Shown here one piece after another: positions 11,717 through 23,298 of a stretch of DNA of 64,000 nt. This stretch comes from Coenobita brevimanus (taxonomy: Eukaryota; Arthropoda; Malacostraca; Decapoda; Coenobitidae): assembly GCA_032717465.1 (NCBI GenBank), contig CM064669.1, forward strand, positions 49,574,343-49,638,342, read 5' to 3'. Each line of letters starts with the position of its first letter. Positions within the stretch are counted from its first letter, which is position 1. The position numbers were made by a program, and so were the translations under genes. The notes under the pieces were generated by a model that was given only the letters and a program-made list of their open reading frames with translations, searched no databases and had not been told where the DNA came from.

Positions 11717-12005
11717 ACCTCTTTTCCCATCTAAGAATGGGGGTGCGATACGATACAGGGAGAAAGGGGAAAAAATGAGGAGAAACCGCTTAAAAGCCTG
11801 CCAGATTAAATGGGCCACACTCTCATCCTTTCCCAGTTCAAGCCCATGGAATCCTGAATCCATCCACACTTATGCGTTAGTGAATCCAAAGACGAGAGGG
11901 AGAGATAAAGAGGCGATTCTTTGTTACAAAATTGCTCAGGACAAAAATGTTCAAGCCACTTCCATCCCACGTCACGTTGCTAGCCCCATTAACACCAAAG
12001 AATTA
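11717..12005. other. No gene recognised
   Basis: Mixed sequence with an 82-codon plus frame starting near 11775. It has a less repetitive composition than most frames here, but no recognisable domain and no splice context that supports it. Confidence 0.4.
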
Positions 12006-12009
12006 AGAC

Positions 12010-12085
12010 AGATACATAGATAGACAGACAGATAAACAGACAGACAGACAGATAGATAGACAGATAGATAGATAGATAGATAGAC
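12010..12085. repeat. (GACA)/(GATA)n tetranucleotide array
   Basis: CAGA and GATA units run to 12085. They end 17 bp from the donor site of the candidate exon, so this array would lie just inside its intron. Confidence 0.93.
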
Positions 12086-12101
12086 GTACTGTTCCCCTTA
12101 C

Positions 12102-12255
12102 CTTTAATGATGATCCTGGTGTGTTCTCCCGTTCTGATGGCCTTGATGTTGGCAAGGCGGAGGTCACTCACGTCGATGTCCTCCGTCCTGGCCCTTCGGG
12201 GGGAGGGGGCCCGGGGGGAGCGCCGCCCCTCTCCATCGTTCCCGAGTTTATCCAT
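12102..12255 (-). CDS. Candidate first coding exon, unidentified gene
   Basis: This is the one segment that looks like host coding DNA. Reading the minus strand, an ATG at 12255 follows an in-frame TGA at 12261-12259. Fifty-one codons begin MDKLGNDGEG and end TRIIIK, and one further G precedes a good donor, GTAAGG, at 12101-12096, giving a phase-1 intron. Residues 11-25 are Arg/Ser/Pro-rich with two SPR motifs, as in phosphorylatable linkers; residues 26-51 (EDIDVSDLRLANIKAIRTGE and on) have mixed, non-repeat composition. GC content is far above that of the neighbouring DNA. The protein was not recognised. The ATG is the simplest start; alternatively an AG at 12259-12258 could be an acceptor, making this an internal exon. 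The next exon would lie at lower coordinates, and none was found before the window start. Confidence 0.5.
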
Positions 12256-12269
12256 CACTCAGGCACGAT

Positions 12270-12725
12270 TCACCAGCACACCACGCCAATTTCACCCACA
12301 CACACTACCAATTTCACACACACACTACCAATTCCACACCAATTTCACCCACACACACTACCAATTCCACACCAATTTCACCCACACACACTACCAATTC
12401 CACACCAATTTCACCCACACACACTACCAATTCCACACCAATTTCACCCACCCACACACTACCAATCTCACCCACACACTACCAAAGCCATATCAATTTC
12501 ACCCACACACTGCCAATTCCACCCACACACACTATCAATTCCACACCAATTTCACCCACACACTACCAATTCCACACCAATTTCACACACACACACAATA
12601 CCAATTCCACACCAATTTCACCCACACACTACCAATTACACACCACTTTCACCCACACACTACCAATTCCACACCAATCTCACCCCCACACACTACCAAT
12701 TCCACACCAACTTCACAGCCACTAC
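12270..12725. repeat. 33-34-bp minisatellite
   Basis: About 13 copies of CACTACCAATTCCACACCAA plus TTTCACCCACA, some shortened. The array begins within 30 bp of the candidate exon start. Thr/His/Pro frames of over 270 codons across it are repeat translations. Confidence 0.92.
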
Positions 12726-13245
12726 ACAGAACCAGACGACACTCAGCAACACTCAACAAAACGCTCCACCTTACTCCACACGCCAATGCACTCCACCTTA
12801 TGTACTTCTCACACTCCACCAAATGTACTCCTTCCACTTCATCAGACTCACTCTACACTTCACCCACTTCGCTAAGCTCACCCCTCACAACACACTCCTC
12901 ATCCACTCCACAACACTCACTCCACTAACACTTCACACTTCACCAAACTCACACTTCACACTCCCTTAAACTCACTCCTCCACCCACTCCACCAAACTCC
13001 CTTCTCACCCACTCCACGCACTCCACCAAACTCACACCTTATACTCCACCAAATATTCCCCTCACACCCCACCAACCTCACTCCACCACCCACTCCTCCT
13101 CACCCACACCACCACACGCTCCACCAAACTCACACCTAATACTCCACCAAATATTCCCCTCACACTCCTCCAAACTCACTCCACCACTCACTCCACCCAC
13201 GCCGCCACTCCACGCCCCTCAGTCCTCCGAGCACTGAGCGATCAT
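12725..13245. repeat. Degenerate CCACTCCACCAAACTCA array
   Basis: Repeated CACTCCACCAAACTCAC words of irregular length. A longer duplication (CACCTTATACTCCACCAAAT and CACCTAATACTCCACCAAAT, at about 13034 and 13132) gives a ~98-bp step. Confidence 0.82.
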
Positions 13246-13249
13246 GTTG

Positions 13250-13526
13250 AGCACTGAGCCAGGGTGCAAAAATTGGGTGTCTGTATTGAGCATCATTTTC
13301 AAAGCACTGAGAGTCACTTCTTTTTTTTTCACTCACATCATCCTTGCTGGTATCTGCTCCTAGGCGGTGCTTTTTCCAATCATTGCACTCAATCTACTCG
13401 TCAAAAGCATATCCTGGAAGAGAAAAAAATAAGATTTGTTAGATACTGATCTGAAAATGTTGAAAAGAACGCTATCTATAATGAATGTAGGAGCATCTGC
13501 GAATAAGAGAATGATTAAGTGGTGCC
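13250..13526. other. No gene recognised
   Basis: Ordinary mixed sequence with a T-run near 13320. No element or exon is supported. Confidence 0.45.
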
Positions 13527-13790
13527 AGAGAGGGTTGCCTTCACGTGGTGGCACCCGTATAACTAGGCGGCTCCACTGCCTGGTTGTTCAAACGTTCTTC
13601 AGTCACCTCCCTCTCACCTGCAAGAAGAATATTGGACTCCAGAAGGAAAATTTTAGCCTGCAGTCCACAGGGTTTACGTTCAGACGAGCGTAAGGCCACA
13701 ACAACAACAGCAGCAACAACAACGATAATAATCACCACAATGATAACAATAACAACAACTATCTGCAACAAAATTTCTATCTTTACTACA
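13527..13790 (+). mobile_element. Family D element with CAA-type tail
   Basis: It starts GAGAGGGTTGCCTTCACGTG GTGGCACC, ends near GCCTGCAGTCCACAGGG TTTACGTTCAGACGAGCG at 13698, and runs into imperfect (CAA)/(ACA)/(ATA) trinucleotides to 13790. A trinucleotide tail on the same end as in the 19.6 kb copy suggests a retroposed short element. Confidence 0.78.
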
Positions 13791-13799
13791 ACAACAACT

Positions 13800-14285
13800 C
13801 TGGAACTCTCTCCCTCTGTCTGTATTTCCTACTTCCTATGATCTCCAGTCTTTCAATCGCTGTGTGTCCAGGCTTCTCGAAATGAACGTATCTTGAATTT
13901 GGCTCTCTGTTGTATTGTTTTTGTTTTTTTCTTGTAAGGAACGATTTGTGGGCTCCAGGCCTTTGGTTCCTTCTCCCTTGCATTAAAAAAAAAGAAAAAA
14001 AAAATTCCTAACGTCTCCCCTACATCTTCCCAAGGGCTTTGAAAATAAGACTGGCAAATCCGCAGCAACTGTCCCTGATCACTTTATACGGCCACAAATT
14101 AGTGTCAACAGCGTGATGTGCTTCGGCTTCAAGAGACTAATTTCCTAAGTCCATGGAGGGAAAAGCATGATAGAGGATTGAACTTTTGCTGACGACTGTA
14201 CATGCGGAAGAGCGGCTTGGATTGGCAGGATGGAATGGAGGTGAATGGTGGTACAGGATTTTTTATTTTAGACCAAATTTGCTGC
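13800..14285. other. No gene recognised
   Basis: Ordinary sequence with A-rich and T-rich runs at 13916-14010. Confidence 0.45.
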
Positions 14286-14288
14286 AAT

Positions 14289-14344
<56 letters not shown>

Positions 14345-14345
14345 G
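14289..14345. repeat. (GA)n-(CAGA)n microsatellite
   Basis: (GA)n switches to nine CAGA units. Confidence 0.94.
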
Positions 14346-14672
14346 AAAGACTAAGAAGTGTGGAGGAAGAGGGAAAATGTATAACAGATGGACAGGTAGA
14401 ACAAAAATAAACATAATTAGAACACCTGGGGAACAACAGGTGGCAAAAATTGTATCATTCATCATCAAGTTAATCCTAATTCCCATTAGTAATTAGGGTG
14501 GGTGCAAATATGAATAATTTCCTTTGTCATATTAATTCTCTAACACCATCAGAGAAGTTATACATATATCATTAGTATATTACAACAGACATGATGGAAT
14601 TATTGCCTATGTCAATGCGATGATGTTCCGAGAGATGTCTTTGAGCCAGGGAACGGGGTCATGTGTTCAGAG
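14346..14672. other. No gene recognised
   Basis: AT-rich ordinary sequence with no element or exon support. Confidence 0.45.
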
Positions 14673-14673
<1 letters not shown>

Positions 14674-14729
<56 letters not shown>

Positions 14730-14730
14730 A
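14674..14730. repeat. (CA)n array
   Basis: CA repeats with one interruption. Confidence 0.93.
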
Positions 14731-15078
14731 ATAAGCATGTCTAGTAACTTTCTATTCTTCATCCTATTCAGCAGATCTTTCTCTTTTTCTCAACACCTCA
14801 GTCTGTCAATTTTCTCCACGTCTATGCTATGAAGGACACTGCAGGTTGTCCAGTATTGTCGGTGTGAAGGTTAAAATCAAAGTATTCTCTATGTACAAGA
14901 AATTAAACACGAATTATTTTACATCGTCGGTCTTACACTACACAATCCTTCCTTATAAGCGTAATTCAGAGAGACACAATGAGAGAGGCACATTTAATTT
15001 TCCAACCAGAGCTGGGTGGTACATCTTCTCTAAAAATTAAACTCGAGTATACAGTCACACGGTCCTCTGCAGGCACGG
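14731..15078. other. No gene recognised
   Basis: Mixed sequence. Short frames of 60-70 codons have no recognisable content. Confidence 0.45.
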
Positions 15079-15270
<192 letters not shown>

Positions 15271-15462
15271 GTACATTATCCATCTCAAGATACACCGTCC
15301 AAATACTCAAAATTTGTTTATACTTTTTCTGAAATACGACACCTATCTGTCTATCAATCTTTAATCTAACTGTCTACCTACATTTTTACTTATCTATCTA
15401 TCAGAAAAACTACAAAAAAGATATAAATTAAAAAGATATAAGAAGCAAAAAAAAGGGACGTT

Positions 15463-15515
15463 TATAGGTAGCGTGGAAAATAAATCACTGAGGGAAATGT
15501 GTTACGGAGCGAAAC
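15463..15515. mobile_element. Family A end fragment
   Basis: It reads GTAGCGTGGAAAATAAATCA then CTGAGGGAAATGTGTTACGG AGC, like the right end of the 33.89 kb A copy. The rest of the element is missing. Confidence 0.6.
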
Positions 15516-15577
15516 TGCACTCACAAAACACGATGGAGGGACATCTTTGACCTACATATGCGACAATTCCAACAATG

Positions 15578-15660
15578 AAGGACTAATTTGGCTAGTGACC
15601 AAGGAGACGCATTCCCACCTTATAACTAGAGCTCATCGTATTTTTAACAACTTTAACATC
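15578..15660 (+). mobile_element. Family E dispersed repeat, copy 2
   Basis: TTGGCTAGTGACCAAGGAGA CGCATTCCCACC then AGAGCTCATCG matches 9003-9100. It abuts the 20-bp minisatellite. Confidence 0.6.
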
Positions 15661-16035
15661 CACGCACGACAATTCTAACACCTGTACGATAATTCTAACA
15701 CCGGTACGATAATTCTAACACCGGTACGATAATTCTTACACTGATACGATAATTCTAACACCGGTACGATAATTCTAACACCGGTACGATAATTCTAACA
15801 CCGGTACGATAATTCTAACACTGGTACGATAATTCTAACACCGGCTCGATAATTCTAACACCGGTAAGATAATTCTAACACCTGTACGATAATTCTAACA
15901 CCTGTACGATAATTCTAACACCTGTACGACAATTCTAACACCGGTACGATAATTCTAACACACGTACGTAATTCTAACACCGGTACGATAATTCTAACAC
16001 CGGTACGATAATTCTAACATCCATACACGACAGTT
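15661..16035. repeat. 20-bp minisatellite, ~18 copies
   Basis: The unit CCGGTACGATAATTCTAACA repeats with an exact 20-bp period from 15661. Variants change CCGG to CCTG or CTGG and one unit loses a base near 15967. The edge units read CATCCACGCACGAC and CATCCATACACGAC, so both borders share an ancestral flank. Confidence 0.97.
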
Positions 16036-16049
16036 CAAAAATGATGACG

Positions 16050-16058
16050 ATATGAAGG

Positions 16059-16090
<32 letters not shown>

Positions 16091-16245
16091 AATGATGATC
16101 ATGATTAATGATGACGATATGGTGGTGGTGATGATGATATGATGATGATGATGATGACGATGATGATGATGATGACGATATGGTGATGATTATAATAAAT
16201 ATAATGATGATGATGATGATGATGATAATGATGATGATGATGGTC
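16050..16245. repeat. (GAT)n compound array
   Basis: GAT triplets are interrupted by ATTAATGATGATCATG, GACGATATGGTG and similar phrases that recur two or three times. Confidence 0.93.
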
Positions 16246-16308
16246 TGGTAAGATAACTTTAAGAGAAAGAAGCGCAGGGCGAGGTGACTCCTTGGCCTTC
16301 TGAAGCTA

Positions 16309-16309
<1 letters not shown>

Positions 16310-16345
<36 letters not shown>

Positions 16346-16634
16346 TGTTTTGTTTCTACCCTCCCCCATTCCCTTCCCTCTCCCCCTCCCCCTCCTATCT
16401 CTCCCTCTCTCTCTTACACCTCCTCTCTCTCTTCCTCTATTCTCTTCCCTCTCCCCCTCCCCCTCCTGCCTCTCTCTCTCTCTCCCTCTTACACCTCCCC
16501 TTTCCCCCCTCCCCATATCCTCTCTCTCACCCCTCCTCCTCCCCCTCTCCCTCCCCCTGGACTCCTACTCTGCTGTTAAATTATTCAGAACTTCATAAAG
16601 TCACTCATGGTCCCCACCTCTTCCTGGGGTAGAG

Positions 16635-16670
<36 letters not shown>

Positions 16671-16675
16671 GGGGG
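16310..16675. repeat. Pyrimidine tract, then GATA/GA repeats
   Basis: C/T-only DNA at 16310-16570 holds a ~75-bp duplication (CCCTCTCCCCCTCCCCCTCC at about 16376 and 16449). It is followed at 16632-16671 by (GATA)n and (GA)n, where the purines move to the plus strand. Confidence 0.88.
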
Positions 16676-17302
16676 GGTAAAAATAAGTGAGGCAAGCTGT
16701 ATAATATGAAGAAAAATGAAGGAAAAAAATAAAATATAAGGTAGTAAAATAATGGCAAACAGAGGAGGGGAACATCTGCACATGAAAAATGGAAAAAAAA
16801 GATAAAAAATAAACTTGGGGAAGGGGAACGAGGGAAAAAAGGAGAGAAAATAAGGAAGAAAATAAAAGAAAAAGAAGAGGAAGAATGATAGGAGGGGAGG
16901 CAGATGGCAGAGGGGAAAATACGGAAGAGTTTGCAGTACAGTAGGAAAGACAAATTGTGAGGGTAAAGATATATGCATAAAATGGAAAATAAAAAGTAGG
17001 AAAGAGAAAGGGTTGAAAAATGAGGAAGGTAGGAAAAGGAAAGAACACAGAGGGAATGTAAAAAAAAAAGTCTGTGATGGAAAAGACGAATTGTGAAGGA
17101 AATGATATACGAACAAAATAAAAATAAAGAAAATGAAGGAATGAAATGGGGGTATGATGAAAAATGAAGAAGGTTGGAAACGTAAGGAAAGAAAAGGAAA
17201 TACAGAATACCTTGATTGAGAAAACAACAATAAAACAGAGGTAACACGAATATACCAAAACTAAAGAAGATGAAGAAGAAAGAAGTAGAAGAAGAAGAAG
17301 AA

Positions 17303-17341
<39 letters not shown>

Positions 17342-18380
17342 AATGAAGAAGAGGAAGAAGAAACAGAAGAAGAAGAAGAAGATGATGATGATGATGATGA
17401 TGAAGAAGAAGAAGAAGAAGATGATGATGACGACGACGACGACGATGATGATGATGATGAAGAAAGAAGTGGGAAGAGCTACAGATATGAAACAGAGGCT
17501 AAGAAAGAAAAGTAGGAGAGAGGGGAAACAGGGAAAGTTTATGATTCAGAAAACAACGATAAAAGACGAGGAAACCTGATAACATGTGAAAGGACAAGAA
17601 ATAAAGGAAGTTTGGGAGAGAAGGACGGATATAGAAATACAGAACAACAAAAAAGGAAAGACGAAGAGGGGAGAGAGATTATAAGACTGGAGAGATTAGG
17701 TGAAGGGAGAGGACAAAAAGAGTTGGAAAAGAGGGGAAACGGATGGCAAGAGAGAGTAGATGAAAAGAGTGACGAGAAATGAAAAAAGTGGCAAGAGATG
17801 CTGAGTGAAAAGAGTGCTGAGAGACTGAAAGAAAAGAGATTTAGAAGATTTGGAACAGAGGGGAGATGGACGACAAGAGAGAGTACATGAGAAGGGAGAA
17901 GAGAAATGAAAACAGTGGCTACAGATGCAGAGTAAAGAGAGTGGGAAGAGATAAAAAAAGAGAGAGAGAGAGAGATGAAAAGTGAAGAGAGAAATATAGC
18001 GGTTAAAGATAAAAAGAGTGATAAAGAGTGGAAACAGATTAAAAAAAAGAGATAGCTGAAAAGTGAGGAGGGAAATAAAGACAATGGTTACAGATAAAAA
18101 GAGTGAATACAAACTAAAAAAAAGAAAGACGGAGGAAGAGTGAAGACAATAATAAAGACAGTAGTTACAGATGAAGAGAGTAATAAACAGCAGAAACAGA
18201 AAAAAAAATGGATGAAAAGTGAGGATAGAATGAAAGACAGTGGTTACAGATGAAAAGAGTGAAGGGTGGAAATAAGATTAAAAAAAAAGAGAGACAGATG
18301 AAGAGTGCAGAGAGAAACAGATAGTAGTTACAGATAAAATTAGTGATGAAGAGTGGAAACAAATAAAAGATATACCTCTC
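16676..18380. repeat. Purine-rich tract with embedded (GAA/GAT)n
   Basis: About 1.7 kb of plus strand is rich in A and G. Imperfect units such as AAGAGAGTGATAAAGAGTGG AAACAGAT recur at 17940-18360. A pure GAA/GAT/GAC block at 17268-17470 reads as Glu/Asp or Lys/Met. The minus strand holds Phe/Ser/Leu-only frames above 200 codons, explained by composition. Confidence 0.88.
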
Positions 18381-18383
18381 CTA

Positions 18384-18517
18384 CCCATCATCATCATCAT
18401 CATCATCATCAACACCATCATTATCATCATCATCACCATCATCATCATCCAAACTTGCTCTAGGATTACGTTTGTTTTTCCCTTCCATACTTTCTGTACA
18501 CCATGTTTTATCTCCCA

Positions 18518-18590
<73 letters not shown>

Positions 18591-18633
18591 TCTCTCAGTA
18601 TCTGACACGATTCCGCTAGAATTCTTTACGATG

Positions 18634-18691
<58 letters not shown>

Positions 18692-18700
18692 AGGTATGCA
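18384..18700. repeat. (ATC)n followed by two (CT)n arrays
   Basis: (ATC)n at 18384-18450 and (CT)n at 18519-18585 and 18638-18689. Confidence 0.94.
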
Positions 18701-18911
18701 GAAGTCTCATAATTAAAGGTAAATCAAAGAAGCGTCTGCAGGCTCCCTTGACTAAGTTCGCTAAGGTGTAGTTTCTCTCTCTCATCATTGCCACTTATAC
18801 TATCCTCCATTTGTCTTCATCTAAGGGAACTGGGTCAATATCATACCTTGAATACTAAGTTGTGGTTCAATGAGAGAGGGAGGTGTACGCTGGGGGGAGG
18901 ACAACGATATG

Positions 18912-19040
18912 GCTGGGGACGGGGTGACATGGAGGTGATTTGTTTGTGGCCACCCCTTACGGGATTGAGAGGTCTGGCAATAAAGAGATAAACAGACAGA
19001 CAGATAGATAGATAGACAGACAGACAGATATAGATAGAAC
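18912..19040 (+). mobile_element. Family C non-LTR retrotransposon 3' end, copy 1
   Basis: ACGGGGTGACATGGAGGTGA reads VTWR-stop, and the next codons read FVCGHPLRD then TGA. GGTCTGGCAATA and a CAGA/TAGA tail to 19040 follow. The same codons and tail type occur at 55.2 kb. The in-frame stop shows a dead copy. Confidence 0.72.
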
Positions 19041-19084
19041 AGATAAATTAATAGGTTCACTGAAATTTGATGAGTCTTAGTTAT

Positions 19085-19145
19085 GCAGTACTGAGTCTCC
19101 CTGGTTACTAGTCAAACCAACCTTCCAGCCTAAATACAAAGGCCG
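19085..19145 (-). mobile_element. Family E dispersed repeat, copy 3
   Basis: The reverse complement contains GGTTTGACTAGTAACCAGGG AGAC, matching the core of the 9.0 and 15.6 kb copies. Confidence 0.5.
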
Positions 19146-19235
19146 ATCAACTGAGGCAAAAAGACGCTATCCTCCTTTTATATTAACTTGGGGATCTTCA
19201 TCACCACGTACTTGAAATGCAAATAGGGCAATACT

Positions 19236-19379
19236 TCGTTTCTGTCTCATTTCTACAGCACTTCTTCGTGACTAGCACCATAGTCTACGGTAGTGATAGT
19301 TTTTAATGAAGGAACAAGACGACACAACAGCTCTACATCAATTTCCACTGCACTTCTTCGTGATTACCGTCCTTTTCAG

Positions 19380-19380
<1 letters not shown>
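19236..19380 (+). mobile_element. Family B fragments
   Basis: CAGCACTTCTTCGTGACTAG and TGCACTTCTTCGTGATTACC occur 78 bp apart with ACAGCTCTACATC between them: two partial, rearranged copies of the B centre. Confidence 0.62.

Positions 19381-19382
<2 letters not shown>

Positions 19383-19448
<66 letters not shown>
19383..19448. repeat. (CT)n array
   Basis: Perfect CT dinucleotides. Confidence 0.96.
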
Positions 19449-19451
<3 letters not shown>

Positions 19452-19605
19452 CATTCCCTTTAAATTTGACCAGCAGTTGTCAGATGCCTTCCTCTCCGCC
19501 TCCACCATTACTCTCATTCCACACTCTTAACCTCATTCCACCCAACTTCATTCCACTCCGCTCCACCGCACGGCACGCACCCTCTCTCATCCCTGACCCC
19601 CCTGG

Positions 19606-19818
19606 ATGGTGGTGGAGAGGGGCGCCTTCACGTGGTGGCACCGATATAACCAGGCGGTGAAGCTGCCGGGTTATAAAAAGCTTCCTTCAGTTCCCTCCCT
19701 TTCTCCCCTCCCCCCAAAAGTGGACTGCAGAATAAGGGTAACTCAAGCCTGCAGTCCACAGGGTTCACGTTCAGATAAGCCTGAGGTTGCGACTACTACT
19801 ACTACTACTACTACTACA
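19606..19818 (+). mobile_element. Family D element, best full copy, with (ACT)n tail
   Basis: It starts GAGAGGGGCGCCTTCACGTG and continues GTGGCACCGATATAACCAGG CGGTGAAG. It holds an inner inverted pair GTGGACTGCAG (19720-19730) and CTGCAGTCCAC (19749-19759), ends near 19790 after GGGTTCACGTTCAGATAAG, then has an (ACT)n tail to 19818. No open frame is shared between copies. The tail argues for a SINE-like retroposon, but no tRNA promoter boxes are clear. Confidence 0.8.
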
Positions 19819-19889
19819 ACTCTCCCTTCTCTACGATGACGTTACTTAGACAATTTTTTTTTGTGTGTGTCCGGCGCACCTGTCAATCT

Positions 19890-20190
19890 TCCTCACTCCA
19901 TCAAACCCCTCCATCCCCATCCACTGCCCCATCCACTCTTATCATAGTATTCAGTGTGTGCAAGTGACCCAGTTCCGACTATATCTGTTACCTATCCACC
20001 TAACTCCACTTCCCCGTTCATCTATCCGCCTTCCACCCTCTACCTTTCCATCCACTTTGTCACGGTACTCAGTTTGTTGGAGTAGTTCAGTTCCGTAGGG
20101 TGAAAAACTGACTATTACCTATCCACCCTCCTGCCGTCTTCAATACCCCTCCACCACCATCCACCTTTCCATCCACTCTATCACCTACAA
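19890..20190. repeat. ~120-bp tandem repeat, 2.5 copies
   Basis: CATCCACTCTTATCA at 19930, CATCCACTTTGTCA at 20049 and CATCCACTCTATCA at 20170 give steps of 119 and 121 bp. The words TATTCAGT/TACTCAGT and CAGTTCCG are shared between units. Confidence 0.75.
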
Positions 20191-20234
20191 ATTCTCCTTA
20201 CACTCCACTTTTTCACTTTTTTTCTGGTAATACT

Positions 20235-21560
20235 GTGATCCAAGATGAAAGGAGGGGAGGGGAAGGTAGGAGGAGGGGAGGGGTAGAGGAGGCGAGGATA
20301 AGAGGAAGGGAGGGTAAGAGGAGGGGAGGGTTATAGGAAAGGAGGGTACGAGGAGAGAGATGTGGAGAGTAGGAAGAGGGAGGCGGGAAGAAGAGAAAGG
20401 AAGGGAGAGATAAGAGGAGGAAGAGAAGAAATGAGAAGGGGAAAGCGAAAAGAGGAGAGGAGAGGAGAGGAGAGGAGAGGAGGGGACCAAAAGAAAAGGG
20501 CAAAAAGTGAGGAGGAGGAAAGGTGAAGTGAGAAGAGGTGTGGCGGTGAAGAAGAAACAGACGGGAAGAGGAGGAAGAGAGGAGGTCGTAGAGAAGGGAA
20601 TAAGAGGTAAGGAAGGAATACAAAACGAGGAAGGGAGAAAATGAGTAGAGAAAGAGCAAGTAGAGAAAGTGAAAGACAAAAAGTGAGAACAGGAGGAGGA
20701 GGAGGAGGAGTGAACAGCAAGAGGAAAAGGGAAACTAGAAGACGAGGAAATCTAGATGAAGAAAAAGAAAATGGAGTACAGGAGGAAGACAGATAGGTAG
20801 TGAAGAGAATGAGAGAGAATGGGAAGTGAAAATGAGGAAAAATGAGGAAAAGAAAGGTGAGGAAAATGACAGAATGGGAAGTGAGAAGCGAGGGAGAAAT
20901 GAGGAAGAGAAAGGTGAGGAAATTTAAGAGAAAATGAGAATAAAAAAGGATAAGGGGCAACAGGCGATCAGAAGCAATGGAAGGGGAGATGAGGTGAAAG
21001 TGTGAGGGGAAATGAACTAAGACGGGGCGAGAAATGAGCGAGAGGGACGGTGAGAAATGCAGGAAGAGAGTGAGAGGGGGGATAAAAAGAAATGATATTA
21101 ATGAGGCGGGTGTGGGGCCGAATGTAGAGGGGGAAATGAGGGGGAAATGAAGAGAGACGAGGGGAAGTTTGAAGGGTTTTGTGAGGGGAAGATATGGGGG
21201 ACATGAGATGGGCGAATGAGGGAGGGAAAGTGAAACAAGAAAGATGTCAAGAGGAAATGAATAAGAGGGAATGAGGAAAATGAAAGGAACAGTGAGAAAG
21301 CTTAAGGAAAATGAGAAAGAGTGCTGCGAAATGATAATAATGAGTGAAGGTAATTAAGGAAAATGAAGGGAAAACAGAATGAGTAGGATAAGTGAAGGAG
21401 ATGAGAGAGGGGTGAGGGGAGATGAGGAGAAAGGGTACGTGGACATGAAGAATGGGGCTGACGAGAGAAAAATGAGGAAAGAAGCAAGCGAAATAAGAAA
21501 AATGAGTGAGGAAAAATAACAAAAGCCCACGAGAAAATAAGTAAAATAAGCCTGCGAGGA
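20235..21560. repeat. Purine-rich tract
   Basis: About 1.3 kb of A/G-rich plus strand, with repeated GAGGAAAATGAG, GGAGGGGAGG and AAATGAGGAA words. It contains GGAGA repeats (20454-20481). Minus-strand Ser/Leu/Phe frames up to 209 codons are compositional. Confidence 0.87.
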
Positions 21561-22060
21561 AATAAGGGAACAGAGAGCTATTAAATGAAGGAAAATTGTG
21601 CAGTGAAATGAGGAAGAAGGAAGCAGAAAAGAATGAGGGAGAGAGGCGCGAGGAAATGGAGGAAAATGATGCAGTAAAATGAGGAAGGAAGGGCCGAAAA
21701 ATGAGTAAAAAGGTGCCAGGAAATGAAGGAAAAGGGTGAAAGGAAAAGAGGGAGAAAGGGAAGTATGAGGCGTGGAAGGGTGTGGTGCCGCAGTGAAAGG
21801 TGTGGCAGTGCAGTGTGAAAGTGTGACATGAGACTGTAAATCGTGGCAGTATAACACCTGGCGGTATTAGGTGTGGCAGTATGAGGAGTGAGCAGTGTGA
21901 AGTCTGGCAGTATGAGGTGTCGAAGTGTGAGATGCCGTAGTATGAGGTATGGCAGTATGAGGAGTTGCAGTATGAGGTATGGCGATGTGTGATAAGACAC
22001 AGAGGTGTGGCAGTGCAATTTTGGCAGTGTATAGTGTAGCAGTGAACTTAAGAGGCATGA
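21560..22060. repeat. Degenerate GGCAGTATGAGGTGT repeats
   Basis: Beyond a GAGGAAATGAAGGAAAA block, the words GTGGCAGTG, GGCAGTATGAGG and GTATGAGGTATGGCA recur every ~17-20 bp between 21779 and 22040. Confidence 0.75.
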
Positions 22061-22099
22061 TACTATCCTCTATTTCATTACTCAGTGATTTTTACAAAG

Positions 22100-22498
<399 letters not shown>

Positions 22499-22798
22499 AG
22501 CCAGTATGTACTGACAGATAGATAGAAAGACATATAGATTTGTTTATTTATCTATCAGTCTATCTATTTATCAGTCTATTTATCTAGTTAATTTTCCTCG
22601 TCACTCAGCCTTTCTTTCCCCATCTAATTTTCCTCCCTCATCAACCTATCCAACTCCTCCTCCTCTCTCCTTCTTCCCTCCCCTTCCTCCATTTTTCAAG
22701 CCCTTCCCCTTTCCTCCCCTCATTCCCCCTCCGTATGAATAAACAGCAATGAAGAAATAAATAATGCACTAGAGAGGAGAGGGAAGACAAGCTGATGG

Positions 22799-23193
<395 letters not shown>

Positions 23194-23261
23194 ATTAAGG
23201 GAACTGAGATACATCCCTGTAAAATATAAAAATACACTGGGTATTTGTTGAAAATGAAGCC

Positions 23262-23262
23262 T

Positions 23263-23298
<36 letters not shown>

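Noticed and set aside
11266..11778. His-rich metal-binding-like frame
   Set aside because: An ATC microsatellite; the other frames give Ser or Ile runs with the same openness.
12107..12969. His/Thr/Pro frames of 273-282 codons on the plus strand, opposite the candidate exon
   Set aside because: They are driven by the 33-34-bp CAC-rich minisatellite; the part over 12107-12255 is the antisense of the better-supported minus-strand exon.
15661..16035. CRISPR-like regular array
   Set aside because: The period is only 20 bp with no spacers, and the DNA is eukaryotic in character; it is a minisatellite.
17270..17515. Acidic Glu/Asp-rich frame resembling a nuclear acidic tail
   Set aside because: A pure GAA/GAT trinucleotide array inside a purine tract, without flanking coding sequence.
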